In this document: positions 21,715-33,359 of the stretch, one piece after another | Layout: every line of letters begins with the position of its first letter | Numbering within the stretch: the stretch's first letter is position 1 | Source of the DNA: Microglena sp. YARC | Lineage: Eukaryota; Chlorophyta; Chlorophyceae; Chlamydomonadales; Chlamydomonadaceae | Assembly: GCA_022414725.1 (NCBI GenBank) | Contig: CM039463.1 | Location: 22,019,511 to 22,083,510, forward strand | Length of the DNA stretch: 64,000 nt | Direction: 5' to 3' | The notes under the pieces: model-generated | The model's database searches: none | The model's input: only the letters and a program-made list of their open reading frames with translations | Told to the model about the DNA's origin: nothing | Position numbers and translations under genes: made by a program

Positions 21715-22065
21715 GGAAAGTTAGCCTCCACTTAAGTAAGCCCTCACTAAAGTTAGCCTCCACTTCAATTAAACTTCACACAAGTTAGCCTCCACTTAAG
21801 TTAGCCTCCACTTAAGTTAGCCTCCACTTAAGTTAGCCTCCACTTAAGTTAGCCTCCACTAAAGTTAGCCTCCACTTAAGTTAGCCTCCACATAAGTTAT
21901 CCTCCACTTAAGTTAGCCTCCACTTAAGTTAGCCTCCACTAAAGTTAGCCTCCACTTAAGTTAGCCTCCACTTAAGTTAGCCTCCACTTAAGTTAGCCTC
22001 CACTTAAGTTAGCCTCCACTTAAGTTAGCCTCCACTTAAGTTAGCCTCCACTTAAGTAACCCTAA
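21715..22065. repeat. 16-bp tandem repeat (AAGTTAGCCTCCACTT)
   Basis: About 20 copies of 'aagttagcctccactt' are nearly invariant. A short related run occurs at 39580-39620, and one inverted unit near 22150-22170. Confidence 0.98.
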
Positions 22066-22545
22066 ACTTTCCTAGACCGTGAACTCTAAACACTAAACGT
22101 TAAGATTCAAACCTAAACCACTGAACCTTATACCCCATACCCCCCTTTAACTTGAGTGGAGGCTAACTTCCCCCCACTCTCCTGGAAATCTAGAAGTCGT
22201 CACGATTGTTCCTGGTCAGATAAGTCCCTTAGCCTATTTGGCTAATCCTGGTCACTAATAGTTGCCCCCAGTGCAAGCAACCGGGCTGGCCCCCTCAACC
22301 TCACGCCTCATCATAAGGCGTATTATTCATATATTTACCTAATCTTGGAATGGAACATACAGTAGCATAAATATATTGGGTCTAAGTATCATTTATGTGC
22401 ATATTTAGATTTAGATTTATTTATTATGAAGTATGATTTATATGTCAACCATAAGTATCATAATTCATAACCATTTAGACCATAAGCGTCATCGATAGAT
22501 TGACTTGAAGTATCATAAACATGTAGGCCATTTTATCAAAACAAA
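22065..22545. other. Non-coding stretch with family C repeat
   Basis: A ~65-bp block at 22262-22327 ('cagtgcaagcaaccgggctg', 'caacctcacgcct', 'aaggcgta') recurs at 37787-37850. The rest is AT-rich with no gene seen. Confidence 0.6.
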
Positions 22546-23410
22546 CAAAAAGCCCAAGATTTACTTTGTGGGTGCTATAGGAGTTATCAGCCTGATGGGT
22601 GTTGTGGGAGTGTGGTGCAGCCATGTGCATGACACCCACGTTTACTCTGCCCACAGACAGTGAGCAGCCTGAAGGCTGGCAGACCCTAAACCCTGAACCC
22701 TTACAAAACAAAACAAAACAATCCCAAGAGTTATATTCCGCATGCTACAGATGCTATCAGCCTGACAGGTGCTGTGGTAGTGTGGTGCACTTGTGCGCAT
22801 GACACCCACGTTTACTCCGCCTACAGACAGAGAGCAGCCTGAAGGCTGACAGACCCTAATCCCTAAACCCTAATAAACAAAACAATCCCAAGAGTTAGAT
22901 TCTGCATGCTACAGATGCTATCAGCCTGACAGGTGCTGTGGCAGTGTGGTGCAGTAATGTGCATGACACCCATGTTTACTCCGCACAAAGACAGTGAGCA
23001 GCATGAAGGCTGATAGACCATGTTACACAAATAAATACAAAGTTACATTGCGCAATATATATTTAAACATACATACTGCATATAACTCATTAAACTGTAC
23101 ACACGTATACACATCGGTGAGCAGCCTGAAGGCTGATAGACCATGTAATCAAAACAAAACAAACACAAGAGATACCTTGCGTAATATATATATATATACA
23201 CACACATTAATATACTGCGAATGCTATATGTATATATACATATAGACCATGTACACGAACAAGCCCAGGAGTTAACTTGCACAAATATATACACACTAAT
23301 CTACTGTGTATGTTATATGTATATATACATATAGACCATGTACACGAACAAGCCCAGGAGTTACCTTGCGGATGCTGCAGGTGCTATCAGCCTGCTGGGT
23401 CCAGGGAGTC
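22545..23410. repeat. Degenerate tandem array, ~155-bp then ~115-bp units
   Basis: Landmarks 'gctatcagcctgacaggtgc', 'gacacccacgtttactc' and 'gagcagcctgaaggctg' repeat three to four times to 23030. Shorter units sharing 'gagcagcctgaaggctgata' and 'gaacaagcccaggagtta' follow. No coding is recognised. Confidence 0.85.
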
Positions 23411-23429
23411 CCCTGCAGAGAGGTCGGGA

Positions 23430-23790
23430 GGAGGCCAGGTGAGGGAGGGGGGGGAGGGGAGGGGGATGGGGAGGGGGATGGGGAGGGGAGAGGAAGAGGG
23501 AGAGGGAGAGGGAGAGGGAGAGGGAGAGGGAGAGGGAGAGGGAAGAGGGGAGGAGGGAGAGGGGAGGGGAGGGGGAGGGGAGGGGAGGGGAGGGGGAGGG
23601 AGGGGGGAGGGGAGGGGGAGGGGGAGGGGAGGGGGGGGGGAGGGGGAGGGGGGGGAGGGGGAGGGGGGAGGGGAGGGGGAGGGGAGGGGAGGGAGGGAGG
23701 GGAGGGGGAGGGGGGAGAGGGGAGGAGGGGGGAGGGGGAGGGATAGGAGGGGGGGAGAGGGAGGGTGAGGGGGGGGGGGGAAGCGGGGAA
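23430..23790. repeat. Polypurine (GGGGA)n tract
   Basis: About 350 bp of nearly pure G/A, including an (AGGGAG)n core. It is open in all frames only because it lacks T. It could form triplex or quadruplex DNA. Confidence 0.98.
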
Positions 23791-23879
23791 GGGGGCATAC
23801 ATACAAGGTAAGGCCTGATTGTGTTGACTGCAGGGGTAAGGTACAAGACAATCCTTGAATAACCAGAAACTACATTAAC

Positions 23880-24670
23880 AAACTACATAAACTACATAAA
23901 CAAACTACCAAACACACACACATAACCCCAAACCCACCCACCCACCCTCCTACCCCACGCTCACATACACACCACATTCACCCCCCACCCATTCACCTTA
24001 AGCCTCATGCCCACCCATCCAACCTTACCCCACCCACCTCCACCTTGGCCTCCACAAACACACACATACGAACACCTAACCAACAAACACAATCAACCAC
24101 CCCCCCAACCATACACACACTATTAAAAACACACACAAGCCCCCCCCCCCCCCCCCCCCCCCCCCTCCCACCCCCAAACCCCTAACCCCTAACCACGCAC
24201 ACACACATGACTACACAAAACCACTCACAACACAAACAAGCATCCCCCCATTCCCCCATCCACCCCCAAAACTCCAACCATACACATAACTCACTACACA
24301 CAGAACCAACCTCTTGCTTCCATTACACACTACTCACAACACACAACACCGCCATCCCCCCCCCCCCCCCCCTTCCCCTGCCACCCCCAAACCCCCAACG
24401 ATACACACACACCTCACTACACACACACCTCACTACACACAGCACCGTCCCCTTGCTTTCCGTTCCACACTACTCACTACTCAGACCCCCCCCCCCCCCA
24501 CACACACACACACACACTCCCTCTCTCCCTCTCCCCCTTCCACCCCAAACCATAAACAAACACCTCACAACACATGGCACCAACCCCTTGCTTTCCATTA
24601 CACACAACACACAACAACACCATCTCCCTCCCATTCCCACCCCCAACCATACACACAGCACCAACCCCTT
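23880..24670. repeat. C/A-rich low-complexity region with ~110-bp degenerate units
   Basis: CCCC and CACA runs are interspersed with 'ccttgctttcc', 'ttacacactactcac' and 'ctcactacacacag' blocks. No gene is seen. Confidence 0.85.
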
Positions 24671-24723
24671 AGTTTCCACCCTTTTCAGCCTCTCTTTCGG
24701 CCAATGCGGCAGCACGCAAATAC

Positions 24724-24783
24724 CTTGTCATCGGGAAGGTCCTCGTCGGCATTCGGTTCTGCGCACTTGAAAAAACTTCTCAT
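24724..24783 (-). CDS. Possible short first exon (20 codons)
   Basis: An ATG at 24783 opens 20 codons (MRSFFKCAEPNADEDLPDDK) ending at a donor-like AAG|GTATTT. Just upstream on the same strand (24905-24831) another frame encodes ECPLCKLP, a C-x2-C pair. The surrounding 24.67-25.56 kb is not repetitive, but I cannot build a gene model. This is a weak call. Confidence 0.2.
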
Positions 24784-25574
24784 GGTCGTCGTTCAAGAGT
24801 TCCTCAAGCCATCCCAGCTATCCTCATGAGCGCAGCAATCCATAGAGAATTGCTTATTCGGCAGCTTGCACAGAGGACATTCGTAATCTGCTGGAGAACT
24901 AAGGCGCGCTAAGCTTCAGCTGGGATATCTACTCTATGTAGCGACAATTGCCAGGGCGTAGCAACGTGCGTGCAGCTCTCTTACACATGCCGATTCTACA
25001 GTATTGCGCAATAAATGAAAGCAGTGGAGCGTAAACTCTTGTTCGCGTTTCCTTTTTTAAAGATTCGACAGTATTCAAGGGTCGAAGGAAGCAAGGAAAG
25101 GTAGCATTGGAGGAGCTAGAATTGGAAATTGACGAGCTTGGTGAAAGTTGACAATGTAGCGAGAAGCTACCTACGATGGGGGGTCCCTTACTAATGCGCA
25201 AATGATGTCCAACCTTCCAACAGGAGAGCCTTGCTGGGAAGTGGCGTGGGCTCATGTGGGCTCAGGTGCTCGGACGTGTACTTTACAGCCAAAGGACAGA
25301 AACGCCTGATGTCCGGTTGGTATTTTCGGAGGGGGGGCGGGGGGGCCCGCGGGGGGTGGCAAGTTTGACCAGCCAGGACCAGCCATAAAATAAAACAAGC
25401 ACTGTCGCCGACGTGGAATCGCCTGTCGCCGCAAACTTTTTTTTTCTTCTTGATGAGTCGCGGACTCACTGATACTGTCCGGATTGTTGCGAACCTCACG
25501 ACTGACCTAACATAGCCCAGAATAGCCCAGCCCCTCGCTAAAGAGTCGCGGAACACACAGTCCTAATTTTCAGC
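24784..25574. other. Non-repetitive stretch, nothing definite
   Basis: A 121-codon minus ORF (25191-25556) overlaps other ORFs and has no recognised motif. I see no repeat signature either. Confidence 0.4.
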
Positions 25575-25727
25575 TAATGGTAATAGTGACGCCTGGTGGG
25601 GCGTGGGCTTGAGGGAGCCCGTCGTTCGCGGGTGGGGAGCGGGCTCCTACCTCAATTGGACAAGCTACCATCGCGGTTGACGACGACCTGCAACGCCTAG
25701 AGCAACCGACGGGTGAGTCGAACCCCG
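25575..25727 (-). mobile_element. SINE-like repeat, copy 1
   Basis: On the minus strand it starts at a tRNA B-box-like 'ggggttcgactcaccc', continues 'gtcaaccgcgatggtagctt' and 'gacgggctccctcaa', and ends 'ccaggcgtcactattac'. It aligns with 27836-28028 and 30285-30414. The tRNA-like 5' head is cut off at 25727, exactly where the palindromic element begins. Confidence 0.7.
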
Positions 25728-25921
25728 TATATTCGAATATAACATAACGTATTTCCCATGGGTGGCAATCGGCACTTGTTCGATCCCGGTTGACGTTGAG
25801 TCCCGGCGGACTGGGGTAGCCGAGTGTAGTCGTCTCCCCGGAATCTTGATCAGTATTAAGTTCAATCCTCGTATCTCTGGGTAACGCCCTTGGGAATCAC
25901 GTTATGTTATATTCGAATATA
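25728..25921. mobile_element. 194-bp element with perfect 23-bp terminal inverted repeats
   Basis: The first 20 bases, 'tatattcgaatataacataa', followed by 'cgt' at 25748-25750, are perfectly repeated in inverse at 25899-25921. Each terminus is itself palindromic around 'attcgaat'. Weaker pairing extends about 10 bp inward. The interior contains 'gttcgatcccggttgac'. No target duplication is evident. It could be a MITE or a foldback sequence. Confidence 0.6.
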
Positions 25922-26125
25922 ACAATCAACCCTGGTATGTGTGTGTGCTAGCAGACAGGGATAGCTAATTAGGCTAACTCTAACTTGACCTTGGTAACAT
26001 AAATATAAAGCTTCAGCCAGCAATTTGACTGTTCGCAGTCTTCAGGCTAAAGAAACTTGCCCAACCTCGAATATTCAAGACAGTTTTAATACAATACTGG
26101 CCACACCTACGCTCACGAAGACCCC
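25922..26125. other. Short unique spacer
   Basis: No gene or repeat is recognised between the palindromic element and the 1.05-kb element. Confidence 0.4.
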
Positions 26126-27185
26126 GACGAGCATCGACAACGTTTGCGCATCATCCGACTCCGCTAAAAGCATCGGACCTGCTTCCCTGCCACCTCAGCT
26201 GTGATCGATAGTCGACCCCACTGAAAAAGCTGAACCTGCGCAATCGCAACTGTATATAACTAGAGCTTCTTGTTAGCGAGCATGTATTCAGTTCGGCCGA
26301 AGAACAATCCTGTTCACCGCAACTGCTCCCGAAGTCAACTCGATCTGAGACTTGGAAACATCGCTAAGTTCATCCATTCAACTTTGCCGCGTGCTCGCTA
26401 TAGCACAATGCACAGCGATGACATGTCTCTCGATGCAGTGGGAAGAAGTTGCAGTCAAGTTGCTGATTTTAGATGTTCGGTCAAGTGAGGGCGAGAATGC
26501 TCAGCGAGATTTTTCATTCGGTCAACTTTGATGCGTACTTGCTATGGCACAATGCGGAGCGACATCTTTCTCAATGCAGTGGGAAGAATTTGCAGTCAAG
26601 TTTGTGACATGGGATGGATGCGATTCGGACATTTCTGACAGTTCGGCTGACTCACCACGTCACCTCCCTTTGTGCGCAGCGACAGGTCTCTTGACGCAAG
26701 GGAAAGGTCTTGCAGAGGGAAAAGCTTGTAGGAAGACGAACTGTAGCGCTACCGAAATCAGCTGGATGAACTCAGGCGGGAAAAGGAGAAATCGGGCGGG
26801 ATGCGCAACAGGTAGAATAAGCAGGAGGCGAAGGTTGCATAAGGCAGAATTCGCAGGAGGCCAATCAGGGGGAAAAGCTTGTAGGAAGACGAACTGTAGC
26901 GCTACCGAAATCAGGTGGATGAACACAGGCGGGAAAAGGAGAAATCGGGCGGGATGCGCAACAGGTAGAATACGCAGGAGGCGAAGGTTGCATAAGGCAG
27001 AATTCGAAGGAGGCCAATCAGACAGAAGTTGAAGCAGGAGGGATTAAAAGCGTGAATTGGCTGAGCGGGAATTGGCTGGGCGGGAATTGGCTGGGCGGGA
27101 AGTTGGTTAAGTCGGTTACGCGATGACACCACCACGACCACCGCGACCACGACCACGACCATGATGTCTTTATATATATATAGAT
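26126..27185 (+). mobile_element. Dispersed 1.05-kb element, copy 2
   Basis: This is the inverted partner of 9460-10485 with very high identity. The left end is 'gagcatcgacaacgtttgcg', the right end 'gaccacgaccatgatgt' beside a (TA)n tract. Internal duplications are shared with copy 1. The two copies enclose about 15.6 kb. Confidence 0.8.
26544..27032 (+). CDS. ORF of unknown function in element copy 2
   Basis: The 162 codons match 9577-10065 with only a few substitutions (for example E for K and R for M near the first repeat). It carries two ~45-residue Arg/Cys-rich repeats. An in-frame stop separates it from the shorter ORF at 26270-26488, while copy 1 reads open across part of that upstream stretch. 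No domain is recognised; it may not be a real gene. Confidence 0.3.
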   Translation: MAQCGATSFSMQWEEFAVKFVTWDGCDSDISDSSADSPRHLPLCAATGLLTQGKGLAEGKACRKTNCSATEISWMNSGGKRRNRAGCATGRISRRRRLHKAEFAGGQSGGKACRKTNCSATEIRWMNTGGKRRNRAGCATGRIRRRRRLHKAEFEGGQSDRS

Positions 27186-27189
27186 TATA

Positions 27190-27680
27190 TATATAGTGGC
27201 ATGGATTATCTTGTACTGCTGCATGCATTCATAGTTGAAAGTTACATATTGAAGGGGCCCATGAGTTTAGTTGACAATGGTGCATGCATTTTCATGCGCC
27301 GCCGCTGCGTGCAATGCAGTTGTAGGTGAACGCTGGATATGGAAGGGGCACATGTTTTTTGAGTGGCAAGCGTGGCAATTGCTTGTGCAGCAGCATGCAT
27401 TACATGCACTCTAGTTTAAAGTTCCGATTGGAAGTGGCACATGGTTTTTGGTTGTCAAAACATTTGCATTGTCATGTGCCGTTGCATGCACTGCAGTTGT
27501 ACATGGAAGCTACATGTACACCTGCATACATGCACTGTAGTTGTATACGAAAGTTGCATGCACTGTTGCATGCACTGTAGTTGTATATGGAAGTTTCACA
27601 TGGATTATCTGATATTGCTTCATGGATTATATTTTACTACTGCATGGATTATCTTGCACTGCTGCATGCACTTCAGTTGC
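27190..27680. repeat. Degenerate repeats of a GCATGCACTGTAGTTGTAT-like unit
   Basis: Variants of 'gcatgcactgtagttgta' and 'catggattatcttgcac' recur about ten times at irregular spacing. No gene is seen. Confidence 0.7.
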
Positions 27681-27727
27681 ATAGCGGTATAAATGGAGAA
27701 ATCGAGGTTCTCCATTTATACCGCTAT
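27681..27727. repeat. Perfect 20-bp stem hairpin with 7-nt loop
   Basis: The arm 'atagcggtataaatggagaa' (27681-27700) and its exact complement at 27708-27727 enclose the loop 'atcgagg'. The stem includes a TATAAA sequence. It may be a small foldback element or a small-RNA precursor; the sequence alone does not decide. Confidence 0.7.
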
Positions 27728-27835
27728 ACCTTCTGACTCACATACAATATTGGCATAACTAACTCGAACTTGATTATATAAATCCAGCGATTTGGCTGCT
27801 TAGTTACAGAGGTCAATCTGAGCCCGTTTCAGTGA

Positions 27836-28028
27836 AACAGTTGGTCTAGTGGTACACCAAATTGCTTACGAAGAAGTGTCGGGGGTTCGATTCCCCCAAC
27901 GGTCGCCCTCAGCTTTTCAGGTCGCTGTCAACCGCGATGGCAGCTTGTCCAGTCAAGGTGGTAGACCGTTCTCTGCCCACGTACGACGGGTTCCCTTAAT
28001 ACCACTCCCAACCAGGCGTTATCATTAC
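27836..28028 (+). mobile_element. SINE-like repeat with tRNA-derived head, copy 2
   Basis: The head (27836-27908) has an A-box-like TTGGTCTAGTGGTA and a 5-bp T-arm GGGGGTTCGATTCCCCC. The acceptor and anticodon arms do not pair well, so it is not a functional tRNA. The body starts 'gtcgctgtcaaccgcgatgg' and ends 'ccaggcgttatcattac'. A further head-only fragment lies at 28366-28420 ('tttggtctagtggtagacca'). Confidence 0.7.
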
Positions 28029-28029
28029 T

Positions 28030-29215
28030 GGCCCAACCTGAGCTCCTTTTCGTGAATTGCGATGCTCGTATGTGCTCTGGTCAGAATTTTTCCAGTTTAA
28101 ATAAGTCTTATAATTCATCCAAAATATAGAATGTTCAACTTTTTGATGTTTTTCATGAAACCTGAAAATGTTGTTTAGTGACGGACTGACTAACGGACAC
28201 ACTTCCAAAAATCTGGAGATTTTTTTTTCATTCGGGTACGTTGAAAATATTACAAGGGGCTCATGTCCTAGCAGTGAAACAGCCTTGAAATCCCAACACA
28301 ACTGACGTTTGAAAGTCAATACGAATGGGGTTTATATCGGCTTGTCCAGCCCCTTCCTGTGATACACATTTGGTCTAGTGGTAGACCAGATCGCTTGAGG
28401 ATGAAGAGTCTGGTCAGATGTCACAATGGCACACTACCGAATATAACATTGTTTAAGGGAATTTCAAAATCTGCGTTTGCAAATGTAAGTACGTAAATAT
28501 GAGAAAGACAAAGGACAATTCTGAGTGAAGTCTGGTGTAATGTTCCTCCTTGTCTCAAATTCTCCTTATATTCCCCAATTGACCTTTATTCGTCTCACAA
28601 TGATGTACCGTATAAAAACGTAGATTGTGAAGTTCCCTTGAAAAATCCAGGTTTGAATGTGTGCGACTGTTTTCAAATCTACATGTTTTGATGTGCCTTC
28701 GTGTGTTCCAACTACTCCAGAGAGAAGACAGTACTCTGTGGATCTGCGGTATGAAACACAAATATTTGTTCGCGTTTACATCTTCCTGGTATTGTTTTTT
28801 ACTGCCAAAGATGGCGAGCAGCCAAATTGCTGGCTGAATCTACCGTATGTAACCAAGTTCAAATAGAAGTTCAAGCTCTGTATATCTGCCATGTGCTAGC
28901 GCATGCAACAGCCAGTGTTTTTCAAAAAATGGAAAACGATTTGTTCGCGTTTACTTTTTCCTGGCAATAATTTTGTTTCCCTGCCGAAGACCGCGAGCAG
29001 ACAAATTGCCTTCGCGTCGTCAACCCCTCCAGAGAGAAGGCAGTGATCAGCGGATCTGCGGTCTGCTAGGGCATTTGTTTTAGTTACGACAGGAATTACA
29101 CCCCAGGAGGTGGATCTACCGACAGGAACCAGCAGAACCATGCAAGAGGAACAGCAAATATGTCCATTACAAATATGGCTAGGGCTCAGGGCTTAACAAC
29201 CCCCCCACACCATAG
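28030..29215. other. AT-rich stretch with family D fragments
   Basis: Family D blocks ('actgccaaagatggcgagca' then 'caaattgctggctgaa') lie at about 28792-28862 and 28935-29005. Other family D copies are at 29920-29992, 31520-31578 and 39712-39782. No gene is recognised. Confidence 0.55.
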
Positions 29216-30108
29216 AGCTTGCCGTCTTGGTTCAACTTGCTCCAATCATACATGAAATATCTACAGGACCACAGCTGGGACCACAGGTGCGCCTTTGTGT
29301 TGCTTACCACTCCGCTGACAGGGCAGTGCTCTGGGGATCTGTGGTCACTGAAGCACCTATTGGACCACAGCTGGGGCCTTTGTGTGAAGTGTGCCTTGTG
29401 CAGAGTGTGTTTTTGTGTCGCTAATCACTCCAGAGAGAGAGGGCAGTGCTCTGGGGATCTGTGGTCACTGAATAATCGATTGGACCACTGCTGGGGCCAC
29501 AGCTGCGCCCTTGTGTCGAGTGTGCCTTGTGCAGATGCGCCTTCGTCTAGAGTGCTCCTTTGTGCAGCTACCACCCCCCATAAAGAGAGGACAGGACAGA
29601 GTGGCCAAACAATCTGCAGTGTGCAGGGGCATGTAACAACAACAACAACGTGCCAATGTAGGTGTGGCTATTGTTTAGGGTTTACAAAGAAATCAAACCC
29701 TAGGAGCTCATGTGTCTTGGTTCAACTTGCTCTAACTCTCGCGATGCATGAAATATCTATATAAACAAAATTGGGGTCCATAGATGCGCCTTTGTGTAGC
29801 TAACCACTCCTGAGAGAGGATAGTGCTGCGAGGATCTGTGGTGAGGTAGGGCATCCATCATGTCCATGATAATGTGGCATGTTAAACTGTCAGTGTACAT
29901 TTTCCTGGTAATAACATTTTTTACTGCCGAAGACGGTGAGAGGCCAAATTTATGGCTGAAGCTGTGTAACCAAGTTCAAGTCACTGTAGAGACCTGGGCA
30001 TGTATATAATCGGTATGAGTTCGTACCCCGTCACACTCCCTGATATCCGTGGGCATCGCACGGGCGGGGGGAAGTATTGTATTCTGCAGATGGTTAGACA
30101 CCGAATTG

Positions 30109-30266
30109 CAGGGACAGGCAAATCAGATGATGTTGACCAAAGGTAAGTATGATATTATAAAAATTGCATCATACAATACTGTATATAAATGGTAACTTTA
30201 GTCTAGGCAGACTGCCTTCATCATATGATATCATATGATGACATGATATCATGGTGCCGTTCCCTA
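30109..30266. mobile_element. MITE family 1 copy inside the ~200-bp array
   Basis: The left end is 'cagggacaggcaaatcagat' and the right end 'gatatcatggtgccgttccc'. The interior has 'gttgaccaaagg', 'tatataaatggtaacttta' and the ATATGATATCATAT palindrome in inverted order relative to 42283-42440. I find no convincing target duplication. A 35-bp remnant of another copy lies at 31310-31343. Confidence 0.65.
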
Positions 30267-30284
30267 CATATATAACCTTGCCAC

Positions 30285-30414
30285 GGGAGCGCTTTAGTGT
30301 CCGTGGTCGCTGTCAACCGCCATGGTAGCTCTTTCCAGGTAAAGTAGCTGTCCGTTTTTACCGCCCTAAGACGGGGCTCCCTCAATACCACGCCATACCA
30401 GGCGTTATCATTAC
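30285..30414 (+). mobile_element. SINE-like repeat, copy 3 (headless)
   Basis: It aligns with the body of 27836-28028: 'gtcgctgtcaaccgccatgg', 'gacggggctccctcaatacc' and the 3' end 'ccaggcgttatcattac'. The tRNA-like head is absent. Confidence 0.7.
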
Positions 30415-33359
30415 TTTACCCCTTGTCACAATTCTTCTTGGTAGGTGCGGCTGCAGAGCTCATGAGTCCTGGTTCAACTTGCTGTAATGATAAATTAAAT
30501 AAATATAGGACCACAGCAGAGCCTTTGCGTAAAGTCTGCCAGGTGTAGTGTGGGCCTTTGTGCCGCTAACCACTCCAGACGGAGAGGACTGAGCTCCGGG
30601 GATCTGTGGTGAGGTAGGACATGCAGCAGCCAGCATGTCCATTGCAGGGGTGGCTGCAGAGCTCATGCATACTGGTTCAACTTCCTCTAATGATCAATGA
30701 AATATATATAGGACCACAGCAGAGCCTTTGTATAAAGTGTGCCGGGTGTAGAGAAGGCCTTTGTGCCGTTATCCGCTCCAGACAAAGAGGACAGGGATCC
30801 AGGGATATGTGGTGAGGTAGGACATGCAGCAGCCAGCATGTCCATTGCAGGGGTGGATGCAGAGCTCATGCACCCTGGTTCAACTTCCTCTAATGATCAA
30901 TGAAATATATATAGGACCACAACAGAGCCTTCGTGTAAAGTGTGCCGGGTGTAGAGTGCGCCTTTGTGTCCCTTACCACTCCAGACAGAGAGGACAGGGC
31001 TCTGGGGATCTTTGGTAAGGTAGGACAGGCAACAGCCAACATATCCATTGCTGGGGTGGCTGCAGAGCTCATGAGTCCTGCTTATACTTCCTCTCATGAC
31101 CAATGGAATATATAGGACCACAGCAGAGCCTTTGTGTAAAGTGTGCCGGGTGTAGAGTGCGCCTTTGTGCCGCTAACCACTCCAGACAGAGAGGACTGGG
31201 ATTTGGGGATCTGTGGTGAGGTAGGACAGGCAACTTGCCCATTGCAGGGGTGGCTGCAGAGCTCATGTATCCTGCTTCAACTTCCTGTAATGATCAATGA
31301 CTGCTGGCATCATATGACATCATATTGCCGTTCCCTACGTATGTGCTTTGTATGAAGTGTGCATTGTGCAGAAGCGCATTTGTGTTGCTTAACACGCCAG
31401 GGAGAGAGGACAGTGCTCCAGGGATCTGTGGTAAGCTGGGGCATGCAACAGCACACACATCCATGTAGACGTGGAAGAAGAGGCGTTGTAGTGGTGGTGC
31501 AGAAGAAACCCTGGAATTATGTGTACTGCCGAAGGCGGCGAGCAGCCAAATGCTGGCTGGAGCCATGTAACCAAGATCGAGTAGCTGAGGCTGCAGAGCT
31601 CATGCGCAGGGCACGCCAGGAGGACCCTCAGCTCTGCTGCCCGAGACGCAACCAATTTTACACCCTTCCTTCTGGTCAACGGATCCTCCCCACGTTGCGT
31701 CCTGCGATGCTACGGACTCTTCGACGTTGCGTTTGCAACGGAGGACGCAGCGTCCTGAACAACCCTGGCACCCAGATTCAAGATCTGCAATTTATTATTT
31801 GTGACGCAACGGATCCTCCAAAATCTGCGCCGGTAAAATAGCTGTTCTTCAACGCTGCGACGGAGGAAGCAGCGTCCTGAACAACCCAGCTCAAGCGCCC
31901 TCGCTCAACTTGATCCAATGATGAAAAGGGCATTGAAGCACTGACCTTGAGCCAGAACTTCAGAACAACTCTGATCATGCGACGGAGGGCGCAGCGTCCT
32001 GAACAACCCGGCTGCCTATCATTGAGGGGCACTCTTTCAGAACAATTTGTGGGCAGATGGTGGTCTTGTTTTTTCTCCCTTACTGCACAATTCCTGCTAA
32101 GCATCTCAGAGCTCATGCGCCCTTGTTCAACTTGCTCCAATGATCAATGAAGCCAGCGGCACCGAGGATTCAGTTCATGCAACAGGAACAGCAACAGCAA
32201 ACATGTCAATTATAAATGTGGCTAGGGCTCAGGGCTTATCAACCCCCAGACCCTAGAGCTCGCCGTGTTGGTTCAATTTGATCCAATGATCAACGGAACA
32301 ACTAAAGGACCTCTGCTGGGACCAATCATCACAATTGTGTCGCTAACCACTCCAGATAGAGAGCAGTGCTCCTTGGGGTATGTGGTAAATGAGAAATCTA
32401 TTGGACCACAGCAGTGCCTTTGTGTAAAGTTAGCCTTCTGCCTTGTGCAGTGTGCGGCTTTGTGTCGCTAACCACTCCAGATAAAAAAAGTGCTCCTGGG
32501 TGTATGTGGTAGTGCGAAATCCATTGGACCACAGCTTGGACCACATAAGCGTCTGTGTAAAGTGTGCCTTGTGTAGAGTGTGTCTTTGTGTCGCTAACCA
32601 CTCCAGAGAGAGAGGACAGCGCTCTGGGGGTATGAGGTAAATGAGATCTCTATTGGACCACAGCAGCGCCTTTGTGTAATGTGTGCCTTGTACCTTGTGT
32701 AGTGCCTTATGCCTTTGCATAGAGTGTGCCTTGTGCAGTGTGCGCCTTTGTGTAGCTAACAACTCTGCAGGGAGAGGACAGTGCTCTAGAGGTATGTGGT
32801 AAATGATGGGGGAGCTGGGGGGGGGCCTAGGCATGGGCTTGGGAAGACAGAGCTCTGGGGATATGTGGTAAATGATGGGGGAGCTGGGGGGGGGGGGCCT
32901 AGGCCTGGACCTGGGAAGACAGCGCTCTGGGGGTATGTGGTAAATGATTTGGGGCTGGGGGGGGCCTAGGCCTGGGAGGACAGTGCTCTGGGGGTATGTG
33001 GTAAATGATTGGGGGGCTGGGGGGGCCTAGGCCTGGGCCTGGGAGGACAGCGCTCTGGGGTTATTAGGTGAATACGATCTCTATTGGACCACAGTAGGGC
33101 TTTGTGTAAAGTGTGTCTTGTGCCTTTGTGTTGCTGTCTTGTCTTGTGCCTTGTGTCGACCCACCTATCCAACCACTCCAGAGAGAGAGTACAGTTCTCC
33201 GGGGATCTGGGGTCACTGAAACATCTATTGGACCGCAGCCGCGCCTCTGTGTAAAGTGTGCCTTGTGTAGCGCACGCCTTTGTGTCGCTAACCACTCCAG
33301 AGAGAGAGAGAGAGAGAGGGGACAGTTCTCAGGGAATCTGTGGTCTACTAAGGTCCTTA

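Noticed and set aside
23277..23846. Long Gly/Glu/Arg or Pro/Ser ORFs
   Set aside because: They are read from a polypurine tract that contains almost no T, so stops cannot occur.
27836..27908. Functional tRNA gene
   Set aside because: The T-arm and A-box are present, but the acceptor and anticodon arms do not pair, and the sequence is joined to a repeated SINE body.
30460..31266. Family of four 60-codon genes starting MSSAATPAM
   Set aside because: The ORFs sit in a 203-bp tandem unit whose length does not keep frame, and they decay in neighbouring units.
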